DNA of 64,000 nucleotides from Chitinophagaceae bacterium (GTDB lineage Bacteria > Bacteroidota > Bacteroidia > Chitinophagales > Chitinophagaceae): the NCBI GenBank assembly GCA_024707305.1, contig JANPZZ010000022.1:124001-188000 (forward strand), in the 5' to 3' direction. The translations under genes and the position numbers were made by a program. The notes under the pieces were generated by a model. The model saw nothing but the letters and a program-made list of their open reading frames with translations, made no database searches and was not told where the DNA came from. Below are positions 51,850 through 60,650 of this stretch, piece after piece (position 1 is the first letter of the stretch; each line of letters starts with the position of its first letter).

Positions 51850-52000
51850 AAGCCCACCCCTAACCCTTCCCAAAGGAAGGGGAATTTTTGGAACAAATAT
51901 TAAAGCCCACCCCTCACCCATCCCCAAAGGAAGGGATAAGAACGAACAAAGTTCCCCTCCCTTTGGGAGGGGTCAGGGGTGGGCTTCCGGGGGTGGGCTC
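51850..52000. repeat. AGCCCACCCCT palindromic repeat cluster
   Basis: Three copies of a 32-bp unit (AGCCCACCCCTAACCC-TTCCCAAAGGAAGGGG): 51851 and 51904 direct, 51954-51986 inverted, plus a partial copy. Each unit itself contains a CTTCC-CAAAGG-GGAAGG-type dyad. Similar AGCCCACCCC units are known in other Bacteroidota genomes. It lies just after the stop of the next gene. Confidence 0.85.
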
Positions 52001-52003
52001 CCA

Positions 52004-53047
52004 CTATTCCTCAGCCTCGTAATAAATCTTATAATATTTCCTCCCGGTTTCATCTACCCCTTTTTCAATCAGGTCGCGGCGGCCGTGGATGTAGATGTGG
52101 AAGTTTTTATCGAGTTTAACGACTGATTTAAAAACACGTTGCTGTTTTTTCACAGCAGCGAGATGAATTGCAAATTCATCTTCCATTTCAAACTGGCGTG
52201 ATTGCTGAAAGTTTTTCTTGTGATCCATGAACGCTTCCACCACGTCGGTGTGGTGAATCACTTCTTCCGCAAACTGCTGCATGCTGAATTGATCATGCGT
52301 TTTGAAATAATCGATCGAACGATTCAGCATATCGACCTGGTCAGTTTTGGTTACTTCAAATTTTTCGGGATATTCTTCCGTAATAAAATGTTTACAAAGC
52401 GCGAGGTATTTATCGGTTTGGTGATAGCTGTCGGCCCAGGGCGTAACCTGTAAAAAGTCGCGGATCCAGTATTGTGCATCCTGGCCTTTGTTGGTGTTGT
52501 CGACAACGCAACATTTGTAACCTTCGTGTGTGTGGGTGTGAAAGATGAGGCAGCCTTTATCCAGTTTGGCGATATTGATACCATCTTCCTGGCTCATATG
52601 CCATTGCTTACTGCGGTGGCTCACACGCAGGAAGGTTTCTTTGTTCTCCGTTTTGAATAGCCCAATGGCTTTTACGGTTGTATCTTCAAAAGGCACGTTG
52701 TCGAATAAAGCAACATAGAATTCGCCGCTTTTTACTTTTACGTGGGTACTTTTGCTATGGAGAAACTCCGCCAGTTGTTGCGATTTCTCGAGTAGTGTAT
52801 CACTGTTTTCGAAGAGGGCAGAAACATAGCTGTACACTTCATTCAGTGCCAGGTCGCTCAGGTGCGTGAAACGGTAGGTTTCATTTTCATTGAAGCTGCC
52901 GATGAAATAGCGCAGCAGTAGTTTTTCCGTAATCTCATCTTCAATTTCCAGTGCTTTATCACTCAGGCTCAGCTCATCACCGCGTGTCGGGTTGCCTGTC
53001 AGGTGCAATACAACGGAGCTAAGACTTATCGAATCCGTTTTGATCAA
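52004..53047 (-). CDS. Nucleoid-associated protein, NdpA/YejK family
   Basis: 347 residues, intact. N-terminal SLSSVVLHLTGNPTRGDELSL; middle HSKSTHVKVKSGEFYVALF; C-terminal KFNHIYIHGRR-like motif (NFHIYIHGRRDLIEKG). Matches the 37-kDa nucleoid-associated family (PF04245), abundant DNA-linked proteins with no defined mechanism. Confidence 0.88.
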   Translation of the reverse strand: MIKTDSISLSSVVLHLTGNPTRGDELSLSDKALEIEDEITEKLLLRYFIGSFNENETYRFTHLSDLALNEVYSYVSALFENSDTLLEKSQQLAEFLHSKSTHVKVKSGEFYVALFDNVPFEDTTVKAIGLFKTENKETFLRVSHRSKQWHMSQEDGINIAKLDKGCLIFHTHTHEGYKCCVVDNTNKGQDAQYWIRDFLQVTPWADSYHQTDKYLALCKHFITEEYPEKFEVTKTDQVDMLNRSIDYFKTHDQFSMQQFAEEVIHHTDVVEAFMDHKKNFQQSRQFEMEDEFAIHLAAVKKQQRVFKSVVKLDKNFHIYIHGRRDLIEKGVDETGRKYYKIYYEAEE

Positions 53048-53125
53048 TTTTAAAGTTTTAATGGGTTGCTACTATCAATATAAATTTTCAATTTCCATAT
53101 TCTCAACATGGGACTGGAGGAGGAG

Positions 53126-53222
53126 GCGCTGCAGTGGGGACGCGCTGGAGGGGGGACGCGCTGCAGCGCGTCCCTACAACAATTTCACGTTTGCCGTTTG
53201 CCGATTGCCGTTTGCCGATTTT
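53126..53222. repeat. GGGACGCG palindrome plus heptamer array
   Basis: A GGAGGCGCTGCAGTGGGGACGCGCT stretch leads into a perfect 22-bp palindrome at 53153-53174 (arms GGGACGCGCTG and CAGCGCGTCCC). A CGTTTGCCGTTTGCCG run of the heptamer family follows at 53188-53222. Confidence 0.85.
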
Positions 53223-53229
53223 TGACGCC

Positions 53230-53688
53230 TCACTTATAATCATCATTAAACTCAATCCAGTATCCATTCGGATCTCTGAACCAGATTTGTTTAATGCCAT
53301 CGGGTCTTGTGGTAACCTGGCCTTTGTCGCCGGCCCAGTTTTCAAAAGTGATTTTCAGTGCGTCGAGTTTTTTAGTGAACTCCGCGACGGAGGGTATCGA
53401 GAAACAGAGATGATTGTTTTTGTTTTTTTCTTTGGGAGTGCCCGGTCCGCTGATGACGTGTAGTTGACCGCCACCGCCGAGGGTGAACCAGGCATGTCGC
53501 CCGTCGTGGAAAGGTTCGGGAATGGTATCGAGGCCAACAACATCGCGATAGAATTGCGCGCTGGTTTCGAGGTTGTCGACATAAATGGCGATATGGTTGA
53601 GGCGCGGTTTTTCCTGGGCGTTGGCCGCGGTGTTTTGTATTGATAAAGCCATGATTATCAGGAATAATTTAAGCAGAGCTATGCGCAT
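53230..53688 (-). CDS. Exported VOC-family protein
   Basis: 152 residues. Signal peptide (LLKLFLIIMALSIQNTAANA), then one glyoxalase/bleomycin-resistance (VOC) module: RLNHIAIYVDNLETSAQFYRDV, NHLCFSIPS, and IKQIWFRDPNGYWIEF. Two metal ligands fit the His of LNHIAI and the Glu of WIEF. Substrate unknown; export of a VOC protein is unusual. Confidence 0.85.
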   Translation of the reverse strand: MRIALLKLFLIIMALSIQNTAANAQEKPRLNHIAIYVDNLETSAQFYRDVVGLDTIPEPFHDGRHAWFTLGGGGQLHVISGPGTPKEKNKNNHLCFSIPSVAEFTKKLDALKITFENWAGDKGQVTTRPDGIKQIWFRDPNGYWIEFNDDYK

Positions 53689-53793
53689 AAGCTGTTATTT
53701 ACGAGCCGGAAAGTTAGGCAAAAATTGGAGGGAAAGCCTTAGTTTTGCCAGCCTTGTGGATGGCGCCGCTCAGGCAGCCGCCGCAACCACTCT

Positions 53794-53865
53794 GGTCCCG
53801 TAGTTCAATGGATAGAATAGAAGTTTCCTAAACTTTTGATACAGGTTCGATTCCTGTCGGGACTA
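53794..53865 (+). tRNA. tRNA-Arg (CCT)
   Basis: Full cloverleaf: acceptor GGTCCCG with CGGGACT (one G-T pair), D stem GTTC/GAAT, anticodon stem GAAGT/ACTTT with loop TTCCTAA (anticodon CCT), T arm ACAGG-TTCGATT-CCTGT. CCA is not encoded. Reads AGG. It marks the left edge of the accessory region. Confidence 0.93.
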
Positions 53866-53944
53866 CAAACAACATTAACCTATTCTTTTTGGGACAAAAT
53901 CAAGTTCCTTTCAGTCATAAATTATCGACTTATACCGGTTATGT

Positions 53945-53967
53945 AAAGTTCGAGTAATTCCTGTTGG
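53945..53967 (+). repeat. Left inverted repeat of the arsenic cassette
   Basis: AAAGTTCGAGTAATTCCTG followed by TTGG. It pairs with 57247-57270 in inverted orientation with one mismatch and one indel. GGGACAAAA lies outside at 53891, and the same word lies just outside the right copy. Confidence 0.85.
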
Positions 53968-54019
53968 GGTTAGGGTACTCAACGATATCCAAAAAGTAAA
54001 ATCCAACTCACTGGAATAA

Positions 54020-54794
54020 CTATATACCATTTCTCAAACTTTCAGCGTACACATTTGGTAAGTTTGAATCTTCAATTGCTTTGGCTGCCTTTTCCACATC
54101 GTATTCAAATCGGATAAATTCAACCTCTATACTATCCGCGACTTTGGTATTACTTTCAGGATTTATTGTGAGCATTACGTAACCACCTCTTGGATCACCG
54201 TCTTTTGGCTTTCCTACGGAACCTATATTAACAGCATGACGGAAATGATTTTCATTTTCCCGAGCCAAGTTTAACGTCCTGTGATAAGGTTTATGAGTAT
54301 GGCCGAAACACATAACATCTGCATCTGCCTGTTCCATAATCCGGTACAAACTTTTTTCATCCCTGTCCTCAAATAGATATTCATTTATTTTACGAGGGCT
54401 GCCGTGTACAAGGAGCAAATTCAATTTATCTTCGTTTAATTGGAACTCCACTTTAATATGCGCAGGCAGCGTTCTTAAATACTGCCTTTCCTCCGGATTT
54501 ATGAGCTCATTGGTAACACAAATGGAAATGGCGCCATTTGATTTTTCTTCGTCTGATTTATAAGCACACCCACAATCGTTGCTGTCTCTCCCAATACCAA
54601 AATCATAATTTCCGGCAATGGTAGGAATATTCCGCTTACGCACTTCATTTATCACCTCATTAGGCCAGATATTATAACCGACCAAATCCCCCAAACAGTA
54701 CACTGCATCTGGTCTGCGACTGTCCAAATCTTTTAAAAAAGCTTCTAATGCCGGTAAGTTGGCATGTACATCTGAAAAAAAGTGCAATTTTCAT
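54020..54794 (-). CDS. Calcineurin-like metallophosphoesterase in ars operon
   Basis: About 257 residues. Metal-binding motifs in order: FSDVHANLPAL (Asp-x-His), YCLGDLVGYN (Gly-Asp), IAGNYDF (Gly-Asn-Tyr, with Tyr where His of GNHD would be), VHGSPRK and FGHTHKPY. The true start MKIALFSDVH lies at 54794; one extra T in a 7-T run shifts the frame. It lies 11 bp after the ACR3 stop, so it is cotranscribed with the arsenic genes. Substrate unknown. Confidence 0.85.
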
Positions 54795-54805
54795 ACTTTA
54801 AGAAT

Positions 54806-55882
54806 TTAAGCTGTTTGAGGTTTTGTATAATATTTGTTCCTGAGCCAAAAAGCAACATTTACCAGGGCGATGAGAGCGGGCACTTCCACCAGCGGTCCAA
54901 TGACCCCTGCGAATGCCTGACCGCTATTAATACCAAATACGCCTATGGCTACGGCGATAGCAAGTTCAAAATTGTTTCCGGTGGCGGTAAAGGCTATGGC
55001 GGTGTTTCTTGAATAATCAGCCCCCATAGACTTACCAATGAAAAAGCTAACCAGGAACATAACTATAAAGTAGATTACCAACGGAATCGCAATACGCACC
55101 ACATCCATGGGTATCTCCACGATCAGTTGTCCTTTTAAACTGAACATCACAACAATGGTAAAAAGCAGCGCAATTAAAGTGATGGGAGAAATGAAAGGGA
55201 CAAATTTGGATTGAAACCACTTTTCACCTTTTAACCTGATCAACGCATAGCGGCTTACCAGCCCGGCTGCGAAAGGAATTCCCAAATAGATAGCAACACT
55301 TTTGGCAATTTCTCCAATTGTAATATTTACCACGAGTCCTTTGAGCCCGAATAGCGGGGGCAATAGGGTAATAAATACATAGGCATACACACTATACAAC
55401 AGTACCTGGAAAATACTATTCAAGGCTATCAATCCCGCTGCATATTCCCTGTTGCCTTCGGCAAGCTCATTCCATACCACAACCATGGCGATACAACGGG
55501 CCAGCCCGATCAGTATTAAGCCAATCATGTATTCGGGATATCCCTTCAAAAATGTAATGGCCAAAATGAACATTAATACGGGGCCGATGATCCAATTGAG
55601 AAACAAAGAAGCTCCCAGTACCTTTGTGTTCTTAAACACTTCGCCCATTTTCTCATACTTAACCTTTGCGAGAGGTGGATACATCATCAAAATCAGACCA
55701 ATTGCCAAGGGGATATTGGTCGTTCCGGCGGAAAATGAATTAATAAACGTTGGTGCATTTGGAAAATAGTACCCTATTGCAACTCCTATGGCCATAGCCA
55801 GAAATATCTATAGGGTTAAATAACGATCAAGAAAACCTAGTTTTTTTCTTTCAGCGGCCGGGAAACAGTTGTCTGCAGACAT
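54806..55882 (-). CDS. ACR3-type arsenite efflux permease (in-frame TAG)
   Basis: Ten-helix arsenite/H+ antiporter, 358 residues if read from the ATG at 55882 ([20 protein letters not shown]). Residue 25, normally Trp in RYLTLWIFLAM, is a TAG codon (55808-55810). It is in frame, so it is a single-base nonsense change or a read error, not a frameshift. The helices include the conserved Cys in [14 protein letters not shown] and the motif [12 protein letters not shown], and a later helix has [16 protein letters not shown]. Re-initiation could occur at the Met at 55795. Confidence 0.9.
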
Positions 55883-55955
55883 AATCAGCTTAATTTTAAT
55901 GTAGTCACCCTTTTCAGCAGGACAGATAAAAAACTATCCTGTACGTTGTTTGAGG

Positions 55956-56801
55956 TTAATTACAGCAACCGGGTTCGCAACAAGCTGCCTTCTCCGCCGG
56001 CTTTTCGGCGTATACAGTAATGCTATAAATACCTGTATTACTCTCTTTAAATTGCTTCAATTCCTCCCGCGACAAGTAGTTCGCCAGGATATCGTCCGGC
56101 ACAAGAATCTTTTTTCCTTTTGGATGGTCATATTCACAAAACCATTTTCCTTAATGAGCTCGAGGTATACCTGCTTTTGAATTGCCCCTGATACACAACC
56201 TGCATACATTTCAGCGGCCTGGCGAATACTGGCCGGTAGCGTACCTTCCAATACAATATCCGATATACTGAAATGCCCGCCTGGTTTTAAAACACGATAA
56301 ATTTCTTTTATTACAGCATCTTTATTGGGAACAAGGTTCAGCACGCAGTTGCTTACTATAACATCTGCCACATTTGCCGTTACCGGCATTTTCTCAATAT
56401 CTCCCTGGCGGAACTCTACATTATTATACCCTAACTTTTCTACATTGGCCCTGGCTTTATCTATCATGGCAGGTGTGAAATCTATGCCGATCACTTTGCC
56501 GCTTTCTCCGGTCTCGGCTCTGGCAATAAAGGCATCGTTACCAGCACCGGACCCGAGATCTATTACGGTATCCCCTTTTTTAATTTTAGCAAATTGAGTA
56601 GGGAGGCCACATCCTAAACCAAGGTCTGCATCGGCATTATATCCTTTTAAGGCGGTGTAATCATCACTCATAATGTTATAAACATCTGTACTGCAACCAC
56701 CCGCTCCACAGCAGGAAGATTGATTGACTTCTTTCTCCTGTAGGGCTATCTCCCCATATTTTTTGCTTTACCAGTTCTTTCAGTTGTTGTTCTGTTTGCA
56801 T
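55956..56801 (-). CDS. arsM: Arsenite S-adenosylmethionine methyltransferase ArsM (frameshifted)
   Basis: About 281 residues. SAM-binding motif DLGSGAGNDAFIA; GDIEKMPV; NCVLNLVPNK; KPGGHFSISDIVL; and a conserved Cys in YAGCVSGA. The N-terminal SSCCGAGGC motif is coded after a break in GGGG near 56752, and the C-terminal tail ending CCEPGCC after a break near 56118. Converts As(III) to methylated arsenicals with glutathione or thioredoxin as reductant. Confidence 0.92.
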
Positions 56802-56857
56802 GATATCAGTATTATCGTGTTATTGCAATAATGCGATTAAATTATTCAAAAAAATAT

Positions 56858-57197
56858 TTAACAGCAATCAGCGTCTGCTAATTGCACATCTTTGAAAAAA
56901 TGAATTGAATAGTTCTTTGTATTGCTTCCATATCTTGGGATTTATACAATAACAAACACTTACACCCTCGATAGCACCCTGTATAATACCCGCATTTTTT
57001 TAGCTCTCTCAAGTGTTGCGAGGTGGTTGCCTGGGCAAGGCCTAATTCCTCTACCAGATCACCGCAAACGCAGGCATTTTTTTTTTTTTCACCAGGTATT
57101 GCAGGATAGCTATACGGGCAGGATGGGCAATCGCCTTCGCCATACTGGCAATTTCATTTTGCTGTTTCGTGAATAAATCCGTTTTCGTTGCTCCCAT
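56858..57197 (-). CDS. arsR: ArsR-family repressor (frameshifted in homopolymers)
   Basis: About 112 residues. The start MGATKTDLFTKQQNEIASMA leads into HPARIAILQYLV, the metal-site motif CVCGDLVEELGL and the recognition helix LAQATTSQHLRELK. A 13-T run (57077-57089) breaks the frame after YLVKKK, and an A-run near 57003 and another near 56898 break it again. The end is FNSFF-KDVQLADADCC. Expected to release the operon on binding As(III). First gene of the operon. Confidence 0.9.
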
Positions 57198-57246
57198 ATC
57201 GCAATATTACGATTAATTAATGATTGACCAAAAATTTATTTAGAAA

Positions 57247-57270
57247 CCAAACAGGAATCACTCGAACTTT
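57247..57270 (-). repeat. Right inverted repeat of the arsenic cassette
   Basis: Reverse complement reads AAAGTTCGAGTGATTCCTG followed by TTTGG. It starts 50 bp before the arsR start and pairs with 53945-53967. Confidence 0.85.
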
Positions 57271-57377
57271 TTTGTCCCATTTGAGCTATGTATTGTTGCT
57301 TAGTGTGGCTAATTCCCTCAAATCCTTCAAGAACTGGTTCGAGTCTTCGACCCTTGGGGCTACAACTTACTTTAGAG

Positions 57378-57418
57378 CAGCCCTGTAAATTAATGATTTA
57401 CGGGGCTGTTTGTTTTTT
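57378..57418 (+). terminator. Strong hairpin with T-run
   Basis: CAGCCCTGTAAAT / ATTTACGGGGCTG, loop TAATG, then TTTGTTTTTTT. It follows a tRNA-3'-end-like stretch (57336-57366) and has no intact plus-strand gene before it. Confidence 0.8.
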
Positions 57419-57466
57419 TGGGTAAAACATAGGTAAAACAATGCCTATCGTCTTTTCTTTTCCAAT

Positions 57467-57878
57467 TTAGGCATTATCTGCATCATACTCTATTAACTCA
57501 ATATCCTCGGCCTTAACACCTACATATTGGTAGCCATCTTGGTCTATTTGATGAGCCTCTTTATTTACTTCGCAGTGATATGTCGATAGAACAATCCTTC
57601 TCCAAGTGAAAATTCCCCTTAATTAGTAGCACCTAAAACTAAAGATTCCCATTCAATATTTTCATCTTTCTGCATTGTTGGGAACGTCCTCTTAGCGAAT
57701 AGATAAAGCTAAACCGGTTTGTGTAATAAATTCAAAACGACCATCAGGGTTTCGATTCATACAGATGCAACTTCAGATAAATTCAAAAAGACATTTGACT
57801 GAGTTCGGTCAGTCACATTCCAGCTTGTTTTAAGCGGTTGTCAATGATCTCTTTCCTGGTAAGTTTTTCGTTTTTCAC
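57467..57878 (-). pseudogene. Degraded gene, possible type I restriction R-subunit start
   Basis: From the GTG at 57878 the minus strand reads KNEKLTRKEIIDNRLKQAG, then after a one-base shift NVTDRTQSNVFLNLSEVASV and a stop. This resembles the first residues of HsdR-type subunits. Separate fragments follow: NRNPDGRFEFITQTGLALSIR, and EVNKEAHQIDQDGYQYVGVK ending EDIELIEYDADNA at 57467. The pieces do not join into one frame, so they look like leftovers of one or more lost genes. Family call is tentative. Confidence 0.35.
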
Positions 57879-57902
57879 TTTATTGTTCTAGGGAATATTA
57901 AT

Positions 57903-59018
57903 TTAGTTGGCTTGTAATACTAATGTGTATGATGTACTTCTTCCTCCACCTGTCTCCTTCGCTAGAACTTGCTTGTCAATTAAATCCTGTATATCCCTCA
58001 ATGCTGTATCCTGCGAGGTCTTCGTGATTTTTGCCCATTTCGAAGTATTTAATTTCCCTTCAAATCCATCCAACAATTTATTCAACATAGTACGTTGCCG
58101 GTTGTTTAATATAGTCGTTGAATGTTTCTCCCAAAACTTCGCCTTTCTTAATACTCCACCAAGCGTTTCATTCGTTGCAGCAATAGCCCGGTCAATACAT
58201 TGCAGGAACCAGGTAAGCCAACGGGTAATATCCAAAGAACCTTTTTGTGTGGCCTCTAAAATATCATAATATTCTTTTCTTTCCTTTCTTATTTGCGCGC
58301 TCATGCTATAGAACCGTTGAGCTGTTCCATCGGCTCTTGCCAATTGCAAATCTGCAATAGCACGTGCAATACGTCCATTGCCATCATCAAAAGGGTGGAT
58401 GGTAACAAACCACAAATGAGCTATCGCCGCTTTAAGTACGGCATCCATGCTGCTATCTTCATTAAACCAATTTATGAATTGGATCATTTCCAAATTGAGT
58501 CGGCCAGTTTCTGGTGCTTCAAAATGCACTTTCTCTTTTCCCATGGCACCCGACACCACCTGCATCGGATCATCTTTTGTATTATCCCGCCAGGCACCCA
58601 CTACAATTTTATGCATTCCACTCCGTCCAGTAGGGAATAACGCCGCATGCCAGCCAAACAGGCGGTCTTCTGATAGAGCTTGTTGGTATTGTTGCGTAGC
58701 ATCGAGCATCATCTCCACAATACCTTCCACATGCCGGTCGGCTGGAACTAACCCGGCTATATCCATCCCCAAACGGCGGGCAATAGAAGATCTTACCTGG
58801 TCGGCATCCAACAATTCCCCTTCAATTTCGCTGGATTTCAGCACATCAAGAGTAAGTGTATGCAGACTGGCTTCGGCCTGCAGATTAAATCCCAGGCTTT
58901 CCATCTTACCCAATAGTCTTCCCTGCCGGTTCCGGACTTCGGCCAGCAAAGCAATGATCTGGTCCTGTTGCCAGGTAAATCGGGGCCAATTGGGGAGTTG
59001 ATAGATATACACAGCCAT
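57903..59018 (-). CDS. Fic-domain AMPylator-like protein, class II
   Basis: 371 residues from the Met at 59018 (MAVYIYQLPNWPRFTW); three more codons are open above it. The N-terminal region is the DUF4172 type. The inhibitory helix is SSEIEGE (S-x-x-x-E-G) and the active loop HPFDDGNGRIAR has the catalytic His and the metal and phosphate ligands. A C-terminal winged helix (TKTSQDTALRDIQDLIDKQV) follows. Class II Fic enzymes transfer AMP to target or self. Intact, divergent from the next gene. Confidence 0.92.
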   Translation of the reverse strand: MAVYIYQLPNWPRFTWQQDQIIALLAEVRNRQGRLLGKMESLGFNLQAEASLHTLTLDVLKSSEIEGELLDADQVRSSIARRLGMDIAGLVPADRHVEGIVEMMLDATQQYQQALSEDRLFGWHAALFPTGRSGMHKIVVGAWRDNTKDDPMQVVSGAMGKEKVHFEAPETGRLNLEMIQFINWFNEDSSMDAVLKAAIAHLWFVTIHPFDDGNGRIARAIADLQLARADGTAQRFYSMSAQIRKERKEYYDILEATQKGSLDITRWLTWFLQCIDRAIAATNETLGGVLRKAKFWEKHSTTILNNRQRTMLNKLLDGFEGKLNTSKWAKITKTSQDTALRDIQDLIDKQVLAKETGGGRSTSYTLVLQAN

Positions 59019-59131
59019 TTGCCGCATTTTGTGCGGTGAATGTAGTCAATATTCGCCGCACGGACAATTTTGGCTGCATTGTTTGCGGAGAATAAGCTAT
59101 TAAATCTCCGCATACTGCCTCCAAATCTGAA

Positions 59132-59212
59132 AAATTAGTTTACAAGTCAAATTAAGATGTAAACTAAATGCGAAGATAGTGTACATTTGGAGGGGCAATG
59201 TAAACTAAATTT
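59132..59212. promoter_or_regulatory. Shared operator region between the two Fic genes
   Basis: ATTAGTTTACA at 59134 and two copies of ATGTAAACTAAAT (59157-59169; 59199-59211) give one inverted and two direct sites. A -7 box TACATTTG (59182-59189) for the right-hand Fic gene lies between the two direct copies, so a bound factor would cover it. The winged helix of either Fic protein is a possible binder; this is inference. Confidence 0.6.
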
Positions 59213-59218
59213 CAAAAA

Positions 59219-60342
59219 ATGTCTTTAGGGAAACTGATAAATCAGCCAGAAGGATACCAGGCTTTTATCCCGGATTCTTTTCCGACCGCTTCGTTATTGG
59301 AGTTTCCGCAATCAATACTTTCAAAAGCTGCTCTCGCAGAAAGGCTTATTGGAAAACTGGATGGGATCACTCATACCTTACCAGATGCTGATTTCTTTCT
59401 TAGTATGTACGTTTTAAAAGATGCGACGAATTCAGCTCAGATAGAAGGTGCCAGGGCTACCATGATGGATGCATTGGAAATGAATGCAGGTATTAATACC
59501 CATGCTACGGATGCCGATGACATACTACATTATATCAAGGCTCTGAATTATGGAACAAAAAGGCTGAAAGAGTTTCCTTTTTCATTGCGATTCATTCGTG
59601 AATTACATAGAGAGCTAATGACAGGCGCCCGATCCTCTCATTTTTCTGATCCGGGCGAATTCAGGAAATCGCAAAACTGGATTGGTGGAACAAACCCGCA
59701 AAACGCAGCTTTTGTCCCCCCCTCCTGTACATGCAATGCTGGATGCTTTGTCTGATTTGGAAAAGTTTATTCATAACGACCAGGTCATTCCTGTATTACA
59801 TGCCGGACTTTTACATGCCCAATTCGAAACCATTCACCCGTTCCTAGATGGTAATGGTCGAACAGGAAGATTATTAATCACATTGCTATTATTTGAAAGA
59901 GCCGTATTGGAAATGCCCGTTTTATTTCTGAGTAGCTATTTCAAAAAGCATCAACAATTGTATTATGACAAGCTAAATGCTTATCATTACGGCAACGTCA
60001 ATGAGTGGTTGATTTTCTTCCTGGATGCTGTAATAGAAACTGCCAAAAGAAAGTATTGATACATCTAAAAAAATAAATGAGCTACGTGAAAAAGATATGA
60101 GAAAAATACAGGCATTGGGAAAAAGAGAAGCGGCCAGCGGCGTGGCGTTTTTGCAACATCTCTTTAGAAATCCTGTTACCAGTAATGCAATGATCGTGAC
60201 CGCACTTGAATTTAGCAGATCAGGAGCTGCAAAACTGGTAGAAAGATTTATTGAACTGGATATTTTGAAACCATTGGATGAAACGGTTAAGTATGGGAAG
60301 ACGTATAGATATAAGAATTATATCGACATTTTTAATGAGTAA
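59219..60342 (+). CDS. Fic-domain protein, class II (frameshifted)
   Basis: About 374 residues. N-terminal Fic_N type (LINQPEGYQAFIPDSFPTAS), inhibitory motif NSAQIEGA, and the active loop HPFLDGNGRTGR. The C-terminal winged helix has VTSNAMIVTALEFSRSGAAK. Frame breaks lie at a C-run near 59716 (TTTGTCCCCCCCTCC) and an A-run near 60052. It has the same architecture as its divergent neighbour but low similarity outside the motifs. Confidence 0.9.
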
Positions 60343-60360
60343 TGGTAATAATATACGTTT

Positions 60361-60640
60361 TTAATGGACACCCGATACCTGCATTATATATTTGAGGATT
60401 GAGCTCGTATTTACACTGCGTGGAAAATGAATCCAAAAAATAACCAGCGACAGGCAAATTATAGACATGGCTGCAACAGCCACCGGGCGCGCCTCATTCA
60501 GTTGGCCATTAATTGCGTGTTCATTCAGCAGATTGCACCAGTAGTTATCCCTCCAACTGAATCCAATTGCGCTTATGTCTGCTTCCGAACCACCGGGATA
60601 CATAAATGTTGCAACAATGTATACATTTAAAACTCACACA
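60361..60640 (-). pseudogene. Membrane-protein fragment (DUF998-like)
   Basis: Minus-strand piece reading ATFMYPGGSEADISAIGFSW, RDNYWCNLLNE, ARPVAVAAMSIICLSLVIFW. The PGGS...NYWC pattern resembles DUF998-like membrane proteins. There is no proper start and only one or two of the expected helices, so it is a truncated remnant. Confidence 0.4.
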
Positions 60641-60650
60641 CGTTTTCCCA

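Noticed and set aside
53945..57270. Complete transposon or integrative element
   Set aside because: No transposase, integrase or clear target duplication is visible, so only a repeat-bounded cassette is claimed.
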